A DNA stretch of 64,000 nucleotides from NCBI RefSeq assembly GCF_014651835.1, contig NZ_BMXQ01000002.1, positions 248,001 through 312,000 of the forward strand, given 5' to 3'. Source of the DNA: Pigmentiphaga litoralis (GTDB taxonomy: Bacteria > Pseudomonadota > Gammaproteobacteria > Burkholderiales > Burkholderiaceae_B). Below, piece after piece: positions 29,435 to 37,946 of the stretch. Every line of letters begins with the position of its first letter. The first letter of the stretch is position 1. The notes beneath the pieces were generated by a model. That model ran no database searches. It had not been told where the DNA came from and saw only the letters and a list, made by a program, of their open reading frames with translations. Made by a program: the position numbers and the translations under genes.

Positions 29435-30076
29435 CTACGCAACCTCGCCCGGCAACAGCGTCACATCGAACCAACCGCGCAAGGCATTCGACAGCCGCAG
29501 GCCTTCCGCGCGCATCAGGTCGTCGCGCGTCAGCACACCCTCTATCGCCGCCTCGTCATCCAGCAACGCCGCCCGCTGCGCGCCGGGCAGCAGACCCGAC
29601 GTGATCGGCGGCGTTACCCATTGCCCGTCGATCAACAGATAGACGTTGCACCGGCTGCCTTCGCACAGCTCGTCCCGTTCATTGAAATAGAGCAGGTCAA
29701 AGTGGTCCGGATGCGTCGCGATCCATGCCGCCGCGCCGGCGTACCACGGCCGATGCGTCGTCTTGTGCCGCAGCAGCGGTTCGTCGGACACCAGCTGCTG
29801 GCTGGCAACCATCACGCGCGGGGTGACAGGCAGGGGCGGCAGCACCTGCGTTTCGATGTCGATGACGCCGTCATCACTTACCCGCAGCCGAAGGCGATGG
29901 GACACCCCTTCGGCCAGGGGCGCGGCGGCCCGCGCAATGGCGCGTTGCGGCGCATCGATCGACCACCGGTACCCCAGTGCGGTCGATGACGCCCCCAGCC
30001 GTTCGATGTGCCACGGCAGCAAGGGCATGCGGCCATCGGCCTCCACCCGCAGGGTTTCGATCAGGTGCGGACGCAT
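29435..30076 (-). CDS. class IV aminotransferase / aminodeoxychorismate lyase-like protein
   Basis: The product is 213 residues of the PLP fold-type IV family. ETLRVEADGRMPLLPWHIERL is the usual N-terminal segment, the PLP lysine is probably in LLRHKTTHRPWY, and LLYFNERDELCEGSRCNVYLLIDGQWVTPPITSGLLPGAQRAALL matches the GSRSNIF/LLPG-type cofactor-phosphate region. It is shorter than E. coli PabC (about 270) and resembles the lyase part of PabBC fusions. The start at 30076 lies one base after the uvrA stop, so it is translated behind uvrA. Physiological substrate (aminodeoxychorismate or other) is inferred only. Confidence 0.8.
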   Translation of the reverse strand: MRPHLIETLRVEADGRMPLLPWHIERLGASSTALGYRWSIDAPQRAIARAAAPLAEGVSHRLRLRVSDDGVIDIETQVLPPLPVTPRVMVASQQLVSDEPLLRHKTTHRPWYAGAAAWIATHPDHFDLLYFNERDELCEGSRCNVYLLIDGQWVTPPITSGLLPGAQRAALLDDEAAIEGVLTRDDLMRAEGLRLSNALRGWFDVTLLPGEVA

Positions 30077-30077
30077 G

Positions 30078-33000
30078 TCACGAAGCCTCCTGCTGCTGCG
30101 CCATGAACTCGTGCAGCACCTGTCCGGTATGGGACTGGTCACGGTAATCCATTACCGCTTCCGGGGTGCCTTCGATCACCAGCTGCCCGCCTTCGTTGCC
30201 GCCTTCCGGACCCATGTCCAGCAGCCAGTCGGCTTCGGCAATCACGTCCAGATTGTGCTCGATCACGACCACCGTGTTGCCGGCTTCGACCAGGCGATGC
30301 AGCACGCGGATCAGTTTTTCCACGTCGGCCATCGACAGGCCCACCGTGGGCTCGTCCAGCACATACAGGGTATGCGGCTGGCGATACCCGCGGCCGGTCC
30401 GCATCGTGCCGTCTTCCAGGCGCGCCTTGGCCAGCTCGGTCACCAGCTTGATCCGCTGCGCCTCGCCGCCCGACAGGGTAGGAGAGGGCTGGCCCAGCGT
30501 CAGGTAGCCCAGTCCCACGCTTTGCAACAGCAGCAGCGGATTCAGGATGGACGGATGGGCGCCGAAGTACTCCACCGCGTCATCCACTTCCATGCCCAGC
30601 ACTTCACCCACGCTTTTGCCGCGCATGTGCACGGCCAGCGTTTCGCGGTTGAAGCGGCCGCCATTGCAGGCATCGCACGGCACCTTCACGTCGGGCAGGA
30701 AGTTCATCTCGATGGTGCGCATGCCCTGGCCTTCGCAGACCTCGCAGCGTCCACCGGCCGTATTGAAGCTGAAGCGGCCCGCGGTCCACCCGCGCATGCG
30801 GGATTCCAGCGTGTCGGCAAACTGCTTGCGCACGGTATCCCAGAAGCCCACGTACGTGGCCGGGCAGGAGCGTGGCGTCTTGCCGATCGGCGTCTGGTCC
30901 ACTTCCAGCACCCGGTCGATGGTTTCCCATCCGGTGATGCCGGCGCAGCCCTTCCAGGCCATCTTCGTCCGTTTTTCTTCGCGCAAGGCCGCGTTTGCCA
31001 CTTCGCGATGCAGGTTGTCGAGCAGCACTTCACGCGCCAGCGTCGACTTGCCCGACCCCGACACCCCCGTCACGACCGTCAACCGGCCGATCGGGAAGCG
31101 GGCCTCGACATTCGCCAGGTTGTGCAGGCGCGCGCCCTTGACCTGGATCGACGGCGTGTCGGCGTCGACCGGCCGCCGCGGCTGCAGCGGGTGCTTGAGC
31201 GGATGCCGCAGATACTTGCCGGTCAGCGAATCGGGATTGTCCATGATGTCCTGGACCGTTCCCTGCGCGACCACCCGGCCGCCCCGCACCCCGGCGCCCG
31301 GACCGATATCGATCACGTGCGCCGCGCGGCGGATGGTGTCTTCGTCGTGCTCCACCACCACCAGCGTATTGCCCTTGCCTTCAAGCCGCGACAGCGCATT
31401 CAGCAGAATGCGGTTGTCGCGCGGGTGCAGGCCGATGGTCGGCTCATCCAGCACGTAGCACACGCCCTGCAGGTTGGAGCCCAGTTGCGCGGCCAGCCGG
31501 ATCCGCTGCGCCTCGCCACCCGACAGCGTCGGCGCGGCGCGGTCCAGCGCCAGGTAGCCCAGCCCGACTTCTTCCAGGAAGTCGAGCCGGCTGCGCAGCT
31601 CGGTCAGAATGTCGCGGGCAATCTCGGCCTCGCGGCCATGGGTTTCCAGCTTCTGGAAAAAGCTGCCCGCATCCCGCACCGCCAGCGACGCCATCTGCGC
31701 GATCGACTTGCCGCGCCAGCGCACGGCCAGGGCGTTGCGGTTCAGGCGCTGCCCTTCGCAGGTCGGGCAGGCCACCGCTTCGCCTTCGAACGCGGCGTTC
31801 CAGGCAGCTTCTTCACCGGTCTGTTCGTGGTCGAAGCCTTCCAGCTTGACGCCCGTGCCAAAGCACGACGGGCACCAGCCATGCTTGGAGTTGTACGAGA
31901 ACATGCGCGGATCCGGCTCGGGAAAGCTCAGGCCGCAGCATGGGCAGGCACGCTTGACTGAAAACACGCGTTGTTCCAGCGACGGCGCCGCCGCGGCGCT
32001 GTCGGCGGCCATGGCCTCGCGCAGCCGCTCCAGCGGCCACACGACGCTCATCACGCCATTGCCATGTTCCAGCGCAACGTCGATCGCCTTGCGCAGCTGC
32101 GCTTCATTGGCCGGATCAACCATGAAGTCGGCCACCGGCAGCTCAATGTTGTGTTCCTTGAAGCGGTCCAGGCGCGGCCAGCGCGCGGTCGGCAGGAAGG
32201 CGCCATCGACCCGCAGGTGCGAGTGGCCCTTGTTGGCCGCCCACTTGGCCATGTCGGTGTAGAAGCCCTTGCGCGCGGTGACCAGCGGCGCCATCACGCC
32301 AATGTGCTGGCCCTTCAACTCGCGCATGATGCGATCCACGATCAGATCGAAGGTTTGCGGCTCGACCGGCACATCGCAGTTCGGGCAGTACTGCGTGCCC
32401 AGCTTCATGTACAGCAGCCGCATGAAGTGATGCGTCTCGGTCATGGTCGCGACAGTTGATTTGCGGCCGCCGCGGCTGGTGCGCTGCTCGATCGCCACAG
32501 TGGGCGGGATGCCGAAAATCGCGTCCACGTCCGGCTTGCCCGCGGGCTGCACAATCGACCGTGCGTAGGCGTTCAAGGACTCCAGATAGCGGCGCTGTCC
32601 TTCGTTGAACAGGATGTCGAAGGCCAGTGTCGACTTGCCGGATCCCGACACGCCCGTGATCACCGTGAACACGTTGTGCGGAATGTCGACGTCGATGCCC
32701 TTCAGGTTGTGCTCGCGCGCATTCTTGATTTCGATAGCCGTGGACCGGCGCTTGGTCAGCACGTTCTGCAGCGGCACGCCCAGGTCGTCGGCAATGTCTT
32801 CCGCCAGATGACTGGCGGCTTCGATCTCGGTGCGGCTGGTGGCGTACGGCGCCATGCGCTCGGCCAGGGTCAGGTCGGGCGACATCTCGGGCCGGTTGGC
32901 ATCCAGCGCGCCGATCTCGTGTTCGTACTCGCGCAGGGCCAGGCCGGTATGCGATGCGGGCGTGTTCATGACCTGCTCGGGCGTGCCCACGGCCACGATC

Positions 33001-35918
33001 TCGCCGCCGGCATCGCCACCTTCCGGACCCAGGTCGATCAGCCAGTCCGACGCACGGATCACGTCCAGGTTGTGCTCGATCACGATCAGCGTGTGGCCCG
33101 CGGCCAGCAGCTTGCGGAAGGCGCCCATCAGGCGCGCAATGTCGTCGAAGTGCAGACCGGTGGTCGGCTCGTCGAACAGGAACAGGCTGCCCTTTTTCGA
33201 CAGCTTGGCCCCCATGGTCGAAATGCCCGACCGGGCTGCCTCGGCCAGGTGGCCCGCCAGTTTCAGGCGCTGCGCTTCGCCCCCCGACAGGGTCGGCACC
33301 GGTTGCCCCAGGCGCAGGTATTCCAGGCCCACGTCAGCCAACGGCGCAAGGCCATACTGCACGTCGCGCTCGCCTGCAAAGAACTGCAGGGCTTCGGTCA
33401 CGGTCATGTCCAGCACGTCGGAAATCGATGCCGCGCGGCCATTGCGTTCCACCGTCACTTCGCGCACTTCGGCGCGAAAGCGCGTGCCATCACAATCCGG
33501 GCAGCGGATGTACACGTCGGACAGGAACTGCATTTCCACGTGTTCGAAGCCCGTGCCGCCGCAGGTCGGGCAGCGCCCGTCGCCCGCGTTGAAGCTGAAC
33601 ATGCCGGCCGTGTAATTGCGTTCCTTCGACAGGCGCGCCTGCGCAAAGATCTTGCGGATGCCATCAAAGGCGCCCACGTAGCTGGCCGGGTTGGACCGCG
33701 CCGTCTTGCCGATCTGCGACTGGTCCACCATCACCACGTCCACCAGCCAGTCGTCACCCAGGATGCGGTCGTGCGCGCCAGGGGTTTCGGTGGGCTTGCC
33801 CTTGAGCTTGAGCAGGGCGGGATACAGCACGTCCTGCACCAGTGTCGACTTGCCTGAGCCGGATACCCCCGTCACCGTCACCAGACGGCCCAGCGGGAAT
33901 TCCACGGTCACGTTCTTCAGGTTGTGCTCGCGCGCGCCTTCGACGATCAGGCGCGGCGTGCTGGCCGTGACCGGCATCGGACGCGGCGCGGCCACGTGCC
34001 GGCGGCCCGACAGGTAATCGCCCGTCAGGGTCTTGGCCGTGCGCAACTGCGCCGGCGAGCCGTTGAACACGATGTTGCCGCCGCGTTCGCCCGGACCCGG
34101 GCCGATGTCGATCACCCGATCGGCGGCCAGCATGACCTGCGGATCATGTTCGACCACCACGAGCGAATTGCCCGCGTCGCGCAGGCGGTGCATGACTTCG
34201 ACAATGCGGTTCATGTCGCGCGGATGCAGGCCGATGGACGGCTCATCCAGCACGAACAGCGTGTTGACCAGCGAGGTGCCCAGCGCAGTCGTCAGGTTGA
34301 TCCGCTGCACTTCACCGCCCGACAAGGTGCGGCTCTGGCGATCCAGGGTCAGGTAGCCCAGGCCCACGTCGCACAGGAACTTCAGGCGGGCGCGGACTTC
34401 TTCCAGCAGCAGGTCGGTCGCGGCATCCAGCACGCCATCGAACTGCAGGTCGTCGCAAAAGCGGCGCACCCGGTCGATCGGCAACATCATCAGGTCATGG
34501 ATGCTCAGGCCGGGCAGGGATGCCAGCGTGGCCGCGCTCCAGGCCGCATGCACGGGCCGAAAACGCGTGTACTTGCTGTCGGTCTGCGGCAGCACGGCAT
34601 CGGCGTCGGCCTTGCTGCCCACGCGCCACAACAAGGCATCGGGCTTCAGGCGCGAGCCGCGGCACACGTCGCACGGGGTGTAGGCGCGGTACTTCGACAG
34701 CAGCACCCGGATGTGCATCTTGTAGGCTTTGGTCTCGAGCCAGTCAAAGAAGCGCTTCACGCCGTACCACTGGTTTTTCCACGCGTTGCTCGCGCCCTTC
34801 CAGTCCGGCGTGCCGTTCAGCACCCATTCGCGCTGCGCGTCCGTCAGGCGCGCCCACGGCACGTCCAGCGGAATGCCCGCGCGGCCGGCGTACTTGACCA
34901 GATCGTCCTGGCATTCCTTGTTGCTGGCGGTCTGCCACGGCTTGACCGCGCCACCGCGCAAGGTCTTGTTCACGTCCGGCACGACCAGCCCGTAATCGAC
35001 ACCGATCACCCGCCCGAAGCCCCGACACGCCTCGCAGGCGCCCAGCGGCGAATTGAACGAAAACGCGCTCGGTGTGGGCGCCGAATACGAAATGTCGCTG
35101 TCGGCACAGTGCAGTTCATCGCTGAACTTCCAGACGGTCGTGTCGGTGCCGTCGTCACCCAGCACGCGCACGTCGACCCGGCCCGCGCCCAGGCGCAGCG
35201 CGGCATCCAGCGCTTCCATCACACGGGCGCGCTCGGCGCTGCCCATCCGCAGGCGATCCTGCACCACGTCCAGGATCTGCGCCGCGTCCTTGCCGCTGCC
35301 CACCGCGCGCCGGGCATGCACCCGCGTGTAGCCCTGGCGTTCCAGGAAGGCGCGGATCTCGTCCTCGCCATAATTGGCCGGCACCTGCACCGGGAACGTG
35401 ATCGCCAGCCGCGGATCGCCGGCCTTGGCGGCACGGTCGGCCAGCATGTCGTAGATCGAATCGGGGGTGTCCTTGCGCACCGGCTGCGCGGTCTGCCGGT
35501 CATACAGCGTGGCCGCGCGCGCAAACAGCAGCTTCAGGTGGTCGTTCAGCTCGGTCATCGTGCCGACCGTGCTGCGCGAACTGCGCACCGGATTGGTCTG
35601 GTCGATGGCGATCGCCGGTGGAATCCCGTCGATGCGGTCCACCTGCGGCTTGTCCATCCGGTCCAGGAACTGGCGCGCGTAGGGCGAGAAGGTCTCGACA
35701 TACCGCCGCTGCCCTTCGGCATACAGCGTGTCGAAAACCAGTGAGCTTTTACCCGACCCCGATACGCCGGTCACCACCACGAGTTCGTTGGTGGGAATGG
35801 TCAGGGTCAGGTTCTTGAGATTGTTCTGGCGGGCGCCAACGACCTGGATATCGGATGTGCCGGAGTCGGTGTCGAGGGCGGTGTCGGAGACTGCTGGGGG
35901 AGTAGAGGCGGACGTCAT
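30078..35918 (-). CDS. uvrA: double-length UvrA: two UvrA units fused, four ABC ATPase domains
   Basis: The 1946-residue product is about twice the usual UvrA length (about 950). The first unit spans residues 1 to about 1055 and the second about 1056-1946. Walker A motifs GVSGSGKS(S/T) occur near residues 50, 683, 1087 and 1617. ABC signatures LSGGE(V/A)QR occur near 531, 875, 1463 and 1813, each followed by a Walker B such as FVLDEPSIGLHPRD, LFDEPTTGLHFDD, YVLDEPTIGLHPRD or YVLDEPTVGLSMAD. CPTCGGTG...CPDCDGTR (first unit) and CEVCEGQG...CDACNGGR (second unit) are the C-terminal zinc modules. The insertion-domain zinc module is complete in unit two (CPCCG...CPSCFG) but only half-kept in unit one (HCADSD...CEACRG). 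UvrA normally dimerises to scan DNA for damage and load UvrB. I used the ATG at 35918. Confidence 0.93.
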   Translation of the reverse strand: MTSASTPPAVSDTALDTDSGTSDIQVVGARQNNLKNLTLTIPTNELVVVTGVSGSGKSSLVFDTLYAEGQRRYVETFSPYARQFLDRMDKPQVDRIDGIPPAIAIDQTNPVRSSRSTVGTMTELNDHLKLLFARAATLYDRQTAQPVRKDTPDSIYDMLADRAAKAGDPRLAITFPVQVPANYGEDEIRAFLERQGYTRVHARRAVGSGKDAAQILDVVQDRLRMGSAERARVMEALDAALRLGAGRVDVRVLGDDGTDTTVWKFSDELHCADSDISYSAPTPSAFSFNSPLGACEACRGFGRVIGVDYGLVVPDVNKTLRGGAVKPWQTASNKECQDDLVKYAGRAGIPLDVPWARLTDAQREWVLNGTPDWKGASNAWKNQWYGVKRFFDWLETKAYKMHIRVLLSKYRAYTPCDVCRGSRLKPDALLWRVGSKADADAVLPQTDSKYTRFRPVHAAWSAATLASLPGLSIHDLMMLPIDRVRRFCDDLQFDGVLDAATDLLLEEVRARLKFLCDVGLGYLTLDRQSRTLSGGEVQRINLTTALGTSLVNTLFVLDEPSIGLHPRDMNRIVEVMHRLRDAGNSLVVVEHDPQVMLAADRVIDIGPGPGERGGNIVFNGSPAQLRTAKTLTGDYLSGRRHVAAPRPMPVTASTPRLIVEGAREHNLKNVTVEFPLGRLVTVTGVSGSGKSTLVQDVLYPALLKLKGKPTETPGAHDRILGDDWLVDVVMVDQSQIGKTARSNPASYVGAFDGIRKIFAQARLSKERNYTAGMFSFNAGDGRCPTCGGTGFEHVEMQFLSDVYIRCPDCDGTRFRAEVREVTVERNGRAASISDVLDMTVTEALQFFAGERDVQYGLAPLADVGLEYLRLGQPVPTLSGGEAQRLKLAGHLAEAARSGISTMGAKLSKKGSLFLFDEPTTGLHFDDIARLMGAFRKLLAAGHTLIVIEHNLDVIRASDWLIDLGPEGGDAGGEIVAVGTPEQVMNTPASHTGLALREYEHEIGALDANRPEMSPDLTLAERMAPYATSRTEIEAASHLAEDIADDLGVPLQNVLTKRRSTAIEIKNAREHNLKGIDVDIPHNVFTVITGVSGSGKSTLAFDILFNEGQRRYLESLNAYARSIVQPAGKPDVDAIFGIPPTVAIEQRTSRGGRKSTVATMTETHHFMRLLYMKLGTQYCPNCDVPVEPQTFDLIVDRIMRELKGQHIGVMAPLVTARKGFYTDMAKWAANKGHSHLRVDGAFLPTARWPRLDRFKEHNIELPVADFMVDPANEAQLRKAIDVALEHGNGVMSVVWPLERLREAMAADSAAAAPSLEQRVFSVKRACPCCGLSFPEPDPRMFSYNSKHGWCPSCFGTGVKLEGFDHEQTGEEAAWNAAFEGEAVACPTCEGQRLNRNALAVRWRGKSIAQMASLAVRDAGSFFQKLETHGREAEIARDILTELRSRLDFLEEVGLGYLALDRAAPTLSGGEAQRIRLAAQLGSNLQGVCYVLDEPTIGLHPRDNRILLNALSRLEGKGNTLVVVEHDEDTIRRAAHVIDIGPGAGVRGGRVVAQGTVQDIMDNPDSLTGKYLRHPLKHPLQPRRPVDADTPSIQVKGARLHNLANVEARFPIGRLTVVTGVSGSGKSTLAREVLLDNLHREVANAALREEKRTKMAWKGCAGITGWETIDRVLEVDQTPIGKTPRSCPATYVGFWDTVRKQFADTLESRMRGWTAGRFSFNTAGGRCEVCEGQGMRTIEMNFLPDVKVPCDACNGGRFNRETLAVHMRGKSVGEVLGMEVDDAVEYFGAHPSILNPLLLLQSVGLGYLTLGQPSPTLSGGEAQRIKLVTELAKARLEDGTMRTGRGYRQPHTLYVLDEPTVGLSMADVEKLIRVLHRLVEAGNTVVVIEHNLDVIAEADWLLDMGPEGGNEGGQLVIEGTPEAVMDYRDQSHTGQVLHEFMAQQQEAS

Positions 35919-36082
35919 GGGTGCAAGATGGGGCCGGTTGGCTCGTCGGCAATCCTTCCATCGTAGCCCGTTACAAGGCCGCGCGAAAAATGCCACACCG
36001 CAGAGCATTCGGCAACGCCTGACAAGCTTTGGTAACACCTGAGGACTCAGTCCTTTGGCGGAGCGGCGAGTAAGATGAATCC

Positions 36083-36415
36083 ATGAAAACCCGTTCCCTG
36101 ACCCCCTCGGAAACACTCGGCGTCGAAGCCGGCATCTACGTGCCGCCTCGCGTGCTGGGTGATGCTCCGCCGCCGCCGCGCAGCCTGCGCCTGGCCGCGG
36201 TTGTGGTCATTGCGGGAAGCATCGGCGCATCGGTGGTTGCCGTGAACGTGGTGCCCGACGCGGCCCACACCTGGCACGTGGTCAGCCACCAGACCGACCG
36301 GGCCCTGGCCCACGTCCTTGGCAAGGCCGAAGTTCAGACGGCCGAGTTGCTGTCTGACCTCACCGCCGGCTTGATTCCAGTCGCCGAACCTGTCGTCATC
36401 CCCCCGTTGCACTGA
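36083..36415 (+). CDS. small single-pass membrane protein, unknown
   Basis: The function is unknown. The 110-residue product has a proline-rich N-terminal stretch (YVPPRVLGDAPPPPRS, about 19-34), one hydrophobic segment (LRLAAVVVIAGSIGASVVAVNVV, about 35-57) and a roughly 50-residue tail, probably outside the inner membrane. Codon use matches neighbours. It diverges from uvrA, with 164 bases between starts, and is followed 125 bases later by a small basic protein gene. No strong ribosome-binding site is seen. It could be a spurious frame, but the membrane helix and position favour a real gene. Confidence 0.5.
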   Translation: MKTRSLTPSETLGVEAGIYVPPRVLGDAPPPPRSLRLAAVVVIAGSIGASVVAVNVVPDAAHTWHVVSHQTDRALAHVLGKAEVQTAELLSDLTAGLIPVAEPVVIPPLH

Positions 36416-36540
36416 AAAACCGTTAGAATCGCAGGTTAGTCTGATGCAGCAGCCTGCAGGTTAGTTTGATTGGCGGCCTGCTTTTTTCGGCAGTCTGTGA
36501 TCTGGCAGCCTGTTTTAACGATGTATTTCTGGAGAACGAC

Positions 36541-36669
36541 ATGGCGGAAAAGAAGCGCACACGTCGCAACACCCTCGAGCGCCGTTGCCTCGGCAAGACC
36601 TTCAAGCGCCTGTTCGTTGGCGCGCCGAAGGGCATCTTCAAGATGCTCGAGAAGGTCAAGAAGGCTTAA
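36541..36669 (+). CDS. 42-residue highly basic protein, unknown
   Basis: The peptide MAEKKRTRRNTLERRCLGKT... has nine lysines, six arginines and three glutamates, a net charge near +12, and ends in an amphipathic KGIFKMLEKVKKA helix. It is preceded by GGAGA with good spacing and is followed 33 bases later by a strong rho-independent terminator, which supports its being a real, separately expressed gene. The composition suggests nucleic-acid or ribosome binding, or a membrane-active peptide. I do not recognise a family. It is too short for most gene finders and may be missed in annotations. Confidence 0.6.
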   Translation: MAEKKRTRRNTLERRCLGKTFKRLFVGAPKGIFKMLEKVKKA

Positions 36670-36702
36670 CTGCTGAAAAGCGTGAGCCTGTCGCGACAGA
36701 GG

Positions 36703-36735
36703 AAAACCGTGGTGTCCGCACCACGGTTTTTTTTT
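36703..36735 (+). terminator. rho-independent terminator after the 42-residue gene
   Basis: AAAACCGTGGTG (36703-36714) pairs perfectly with 36719-36730 across a TCCG loop, followed by a nine-T run at 36727-36735. One of the strongest terminators in the window. Confidence 0.93.
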
Positions 36736-36908
36736 CGCCTGCACGGTGGGGTGACCGGCGCCGACCGGGGCACCGCCACCTTCGGCGGGTTTTGGCACCC
36801 CCGCCAACTGGCCACAAAAGCTGCGGCGGCCGCTGGCAGACGTGCTCAGCTTCGTCTGAGGATGCTGATGCCTGTTGCCATCTGATGCCTCCGCCAAAGC
36901 AGGCGGCG

Positions 36909-37844
36909 TCATCGCCGCTGCGCCGCCTCTACAAATTCCATTACATCGCGATTGAACCGCTCCGCCTCTTCCACGAAAGGGGCGTGGCCCGATGCCGCAT
37001 ACACCGTGCTTGCTGCCGCGGGATTCAGCTCCCTGGCCCGCGCGATCGACGGCAAGGCGTGCACCAGCGCGTCCTGCGCGCCGTAGATCAGCAGCAGCGG
37101 TTTGGTCATGCGGCCCAGGCCGTCGCGGGCGGCAATGGACATGGTGGGGACGGCGGCCTGCAGGACGGGCGAGGCAATCGCCGCGTTGGCCAGCAGGCGC
37201 TGGAAGGTGACGGGATCAAGCTGCGTCGCAAAGCACAGGGCGACAAAAGTGCGTTGGGCGTCCAGCCAGGTCCTGAGGTCTGGCGACGCCAGGTCGCGAT
37301 AGACGTCAGGGTGCGACACGATGGTGGTGGGCGTCAGCTCAATGACCCCACCCACATAGATTGCGCCGGCGATGCCCGCGTCCCCATAGGCCGCCAGGTA
37401 GTTGCTTGCCACAGCCGCGCCCAGGGACCATCCCACCAGAACGGGCTGCCGCGCCTGGGTGGCCGCGATCACGGCCTGCAGGTCGTCGGCCCAGCGGCGC
37501 CCGTCGGTGTAGGCAACGGCGGATGCTGGCTTGCCCGATTGCCCGTGGCCGCGAAGGTCAAACGTGATCAGGCGGTAGCGGCTGAGCAGCGGACTGTCGA
37601 CCTGCGCATCCCAGCTCAGGCGGCTGCCCAGCAGCCCGTGGATGAAGATGATGGGCGGTCCGTCGGCGTTGCCCGATTCCTGCACGGCAATGGGCAGCCC
37701 GTCGGGGGCGGTCACGGTGTACTGCCGGGTGTCGGCGGCGTGGGCGGTGGCCACGGCTGCCATCATGACCGCCATGGCGAACAGGTGGCAAAGCGGGCGC
37801 CACAGCGGGTGAAGCAAAAGGCGAAGAGCGGCAGAGCGATCCAT
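36909..37844 (-). CDS. secreted alpha/beta hydrolase
   Basis: The product is 311 residues. Residues 1-38 form a signal peptide that should be cut after ATAHA, so the enzyme is periplasmic or exported. The alpha/beta-hydrolase core has an oxyanion region in IIFIHGLLGSRLSWD, the nucleophile elbow GWSLGA (serine), FDLRGHGQSGKP, the acid near LLIYGAQDALV and the histidine in ASGHAPFVEEAERF. It resembles the haloperoxidase/esterase group; the substrate is unknown. It diverges from a MerR regulator, with a palindrome typical of MerR operators between them. Start at 37844 gives the natural signal; the frame opens 17 codons earlier. Confidence 0.87.
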   Translation of the reverse strand: MDRSAALRLLLHPLWRPLCHLFAMAVMMAAVATAHAADTRQYTVTAPDGLPIAVQESGNADGPPIIFIHGLLGSRLSWDAQVDSPLLSRYRLITFDLRGHGQSGKPASAVAYTDGRRWADDLQAVIAATQARQPVLVGWSLGAAVASNYLAAYGDAGIAGAIYVGGVIELTPTTIVSHPDVYRDLASPDLRTWLDAQRTFVALCFATQLDPVTFQRLLANAAIASPVLQAAVPTMSIAARDGLGRMTKPLLLIYGAQDALVHALPSIARARELNPAAASTVYAASGHAPFVEEAERFNRDVMEFVEAAQRR

Positions 37845-37880
37845 GGAATGCGTCCTGGAATGTGGAAAAAATCTAGTGTC

Positions 37881-37904
37881 GACCCTCACGCCCATGTGAG
37901 GGTC
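37881..37904. promoter_or_regulatory. MerR-type operator
   Basis: GACCCTCAC (37881-37889) and GTGAGGGTC (37896-37904) form a perfect 9-base inverted repeat with a 6-base spacer, lying between the divergent hydrolase and merR starts. On the minus strand TTGACC overlaps the repeat as a -35 element, the usual MerR layout. Confidence 0.8.
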
Positions 37905-37946
37905 AAGCGCATCCGGGCTGCTATGCTTCGTGGCAGGAGAGACGTC

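Noticed and set aside
29763-31961. 732-residue open frame opposite the double uvrA
   Set aside because: Shadow frame; composition dominated by His, Gln and Arg and no domain seen.
35919-36082. LexA box upstream of uvrA
   Set aside because: No CTGT-N8-ACAG-type dyad was found in the gap, so SOS control could not be supported.
36585-37946. Upstream extension of the merR frame
   Set aside because: It runs antisense to the alpha/beta hydrolase, and only the last 127 residues are homologous to MerR, with a clear ribosome-binding site at their start.
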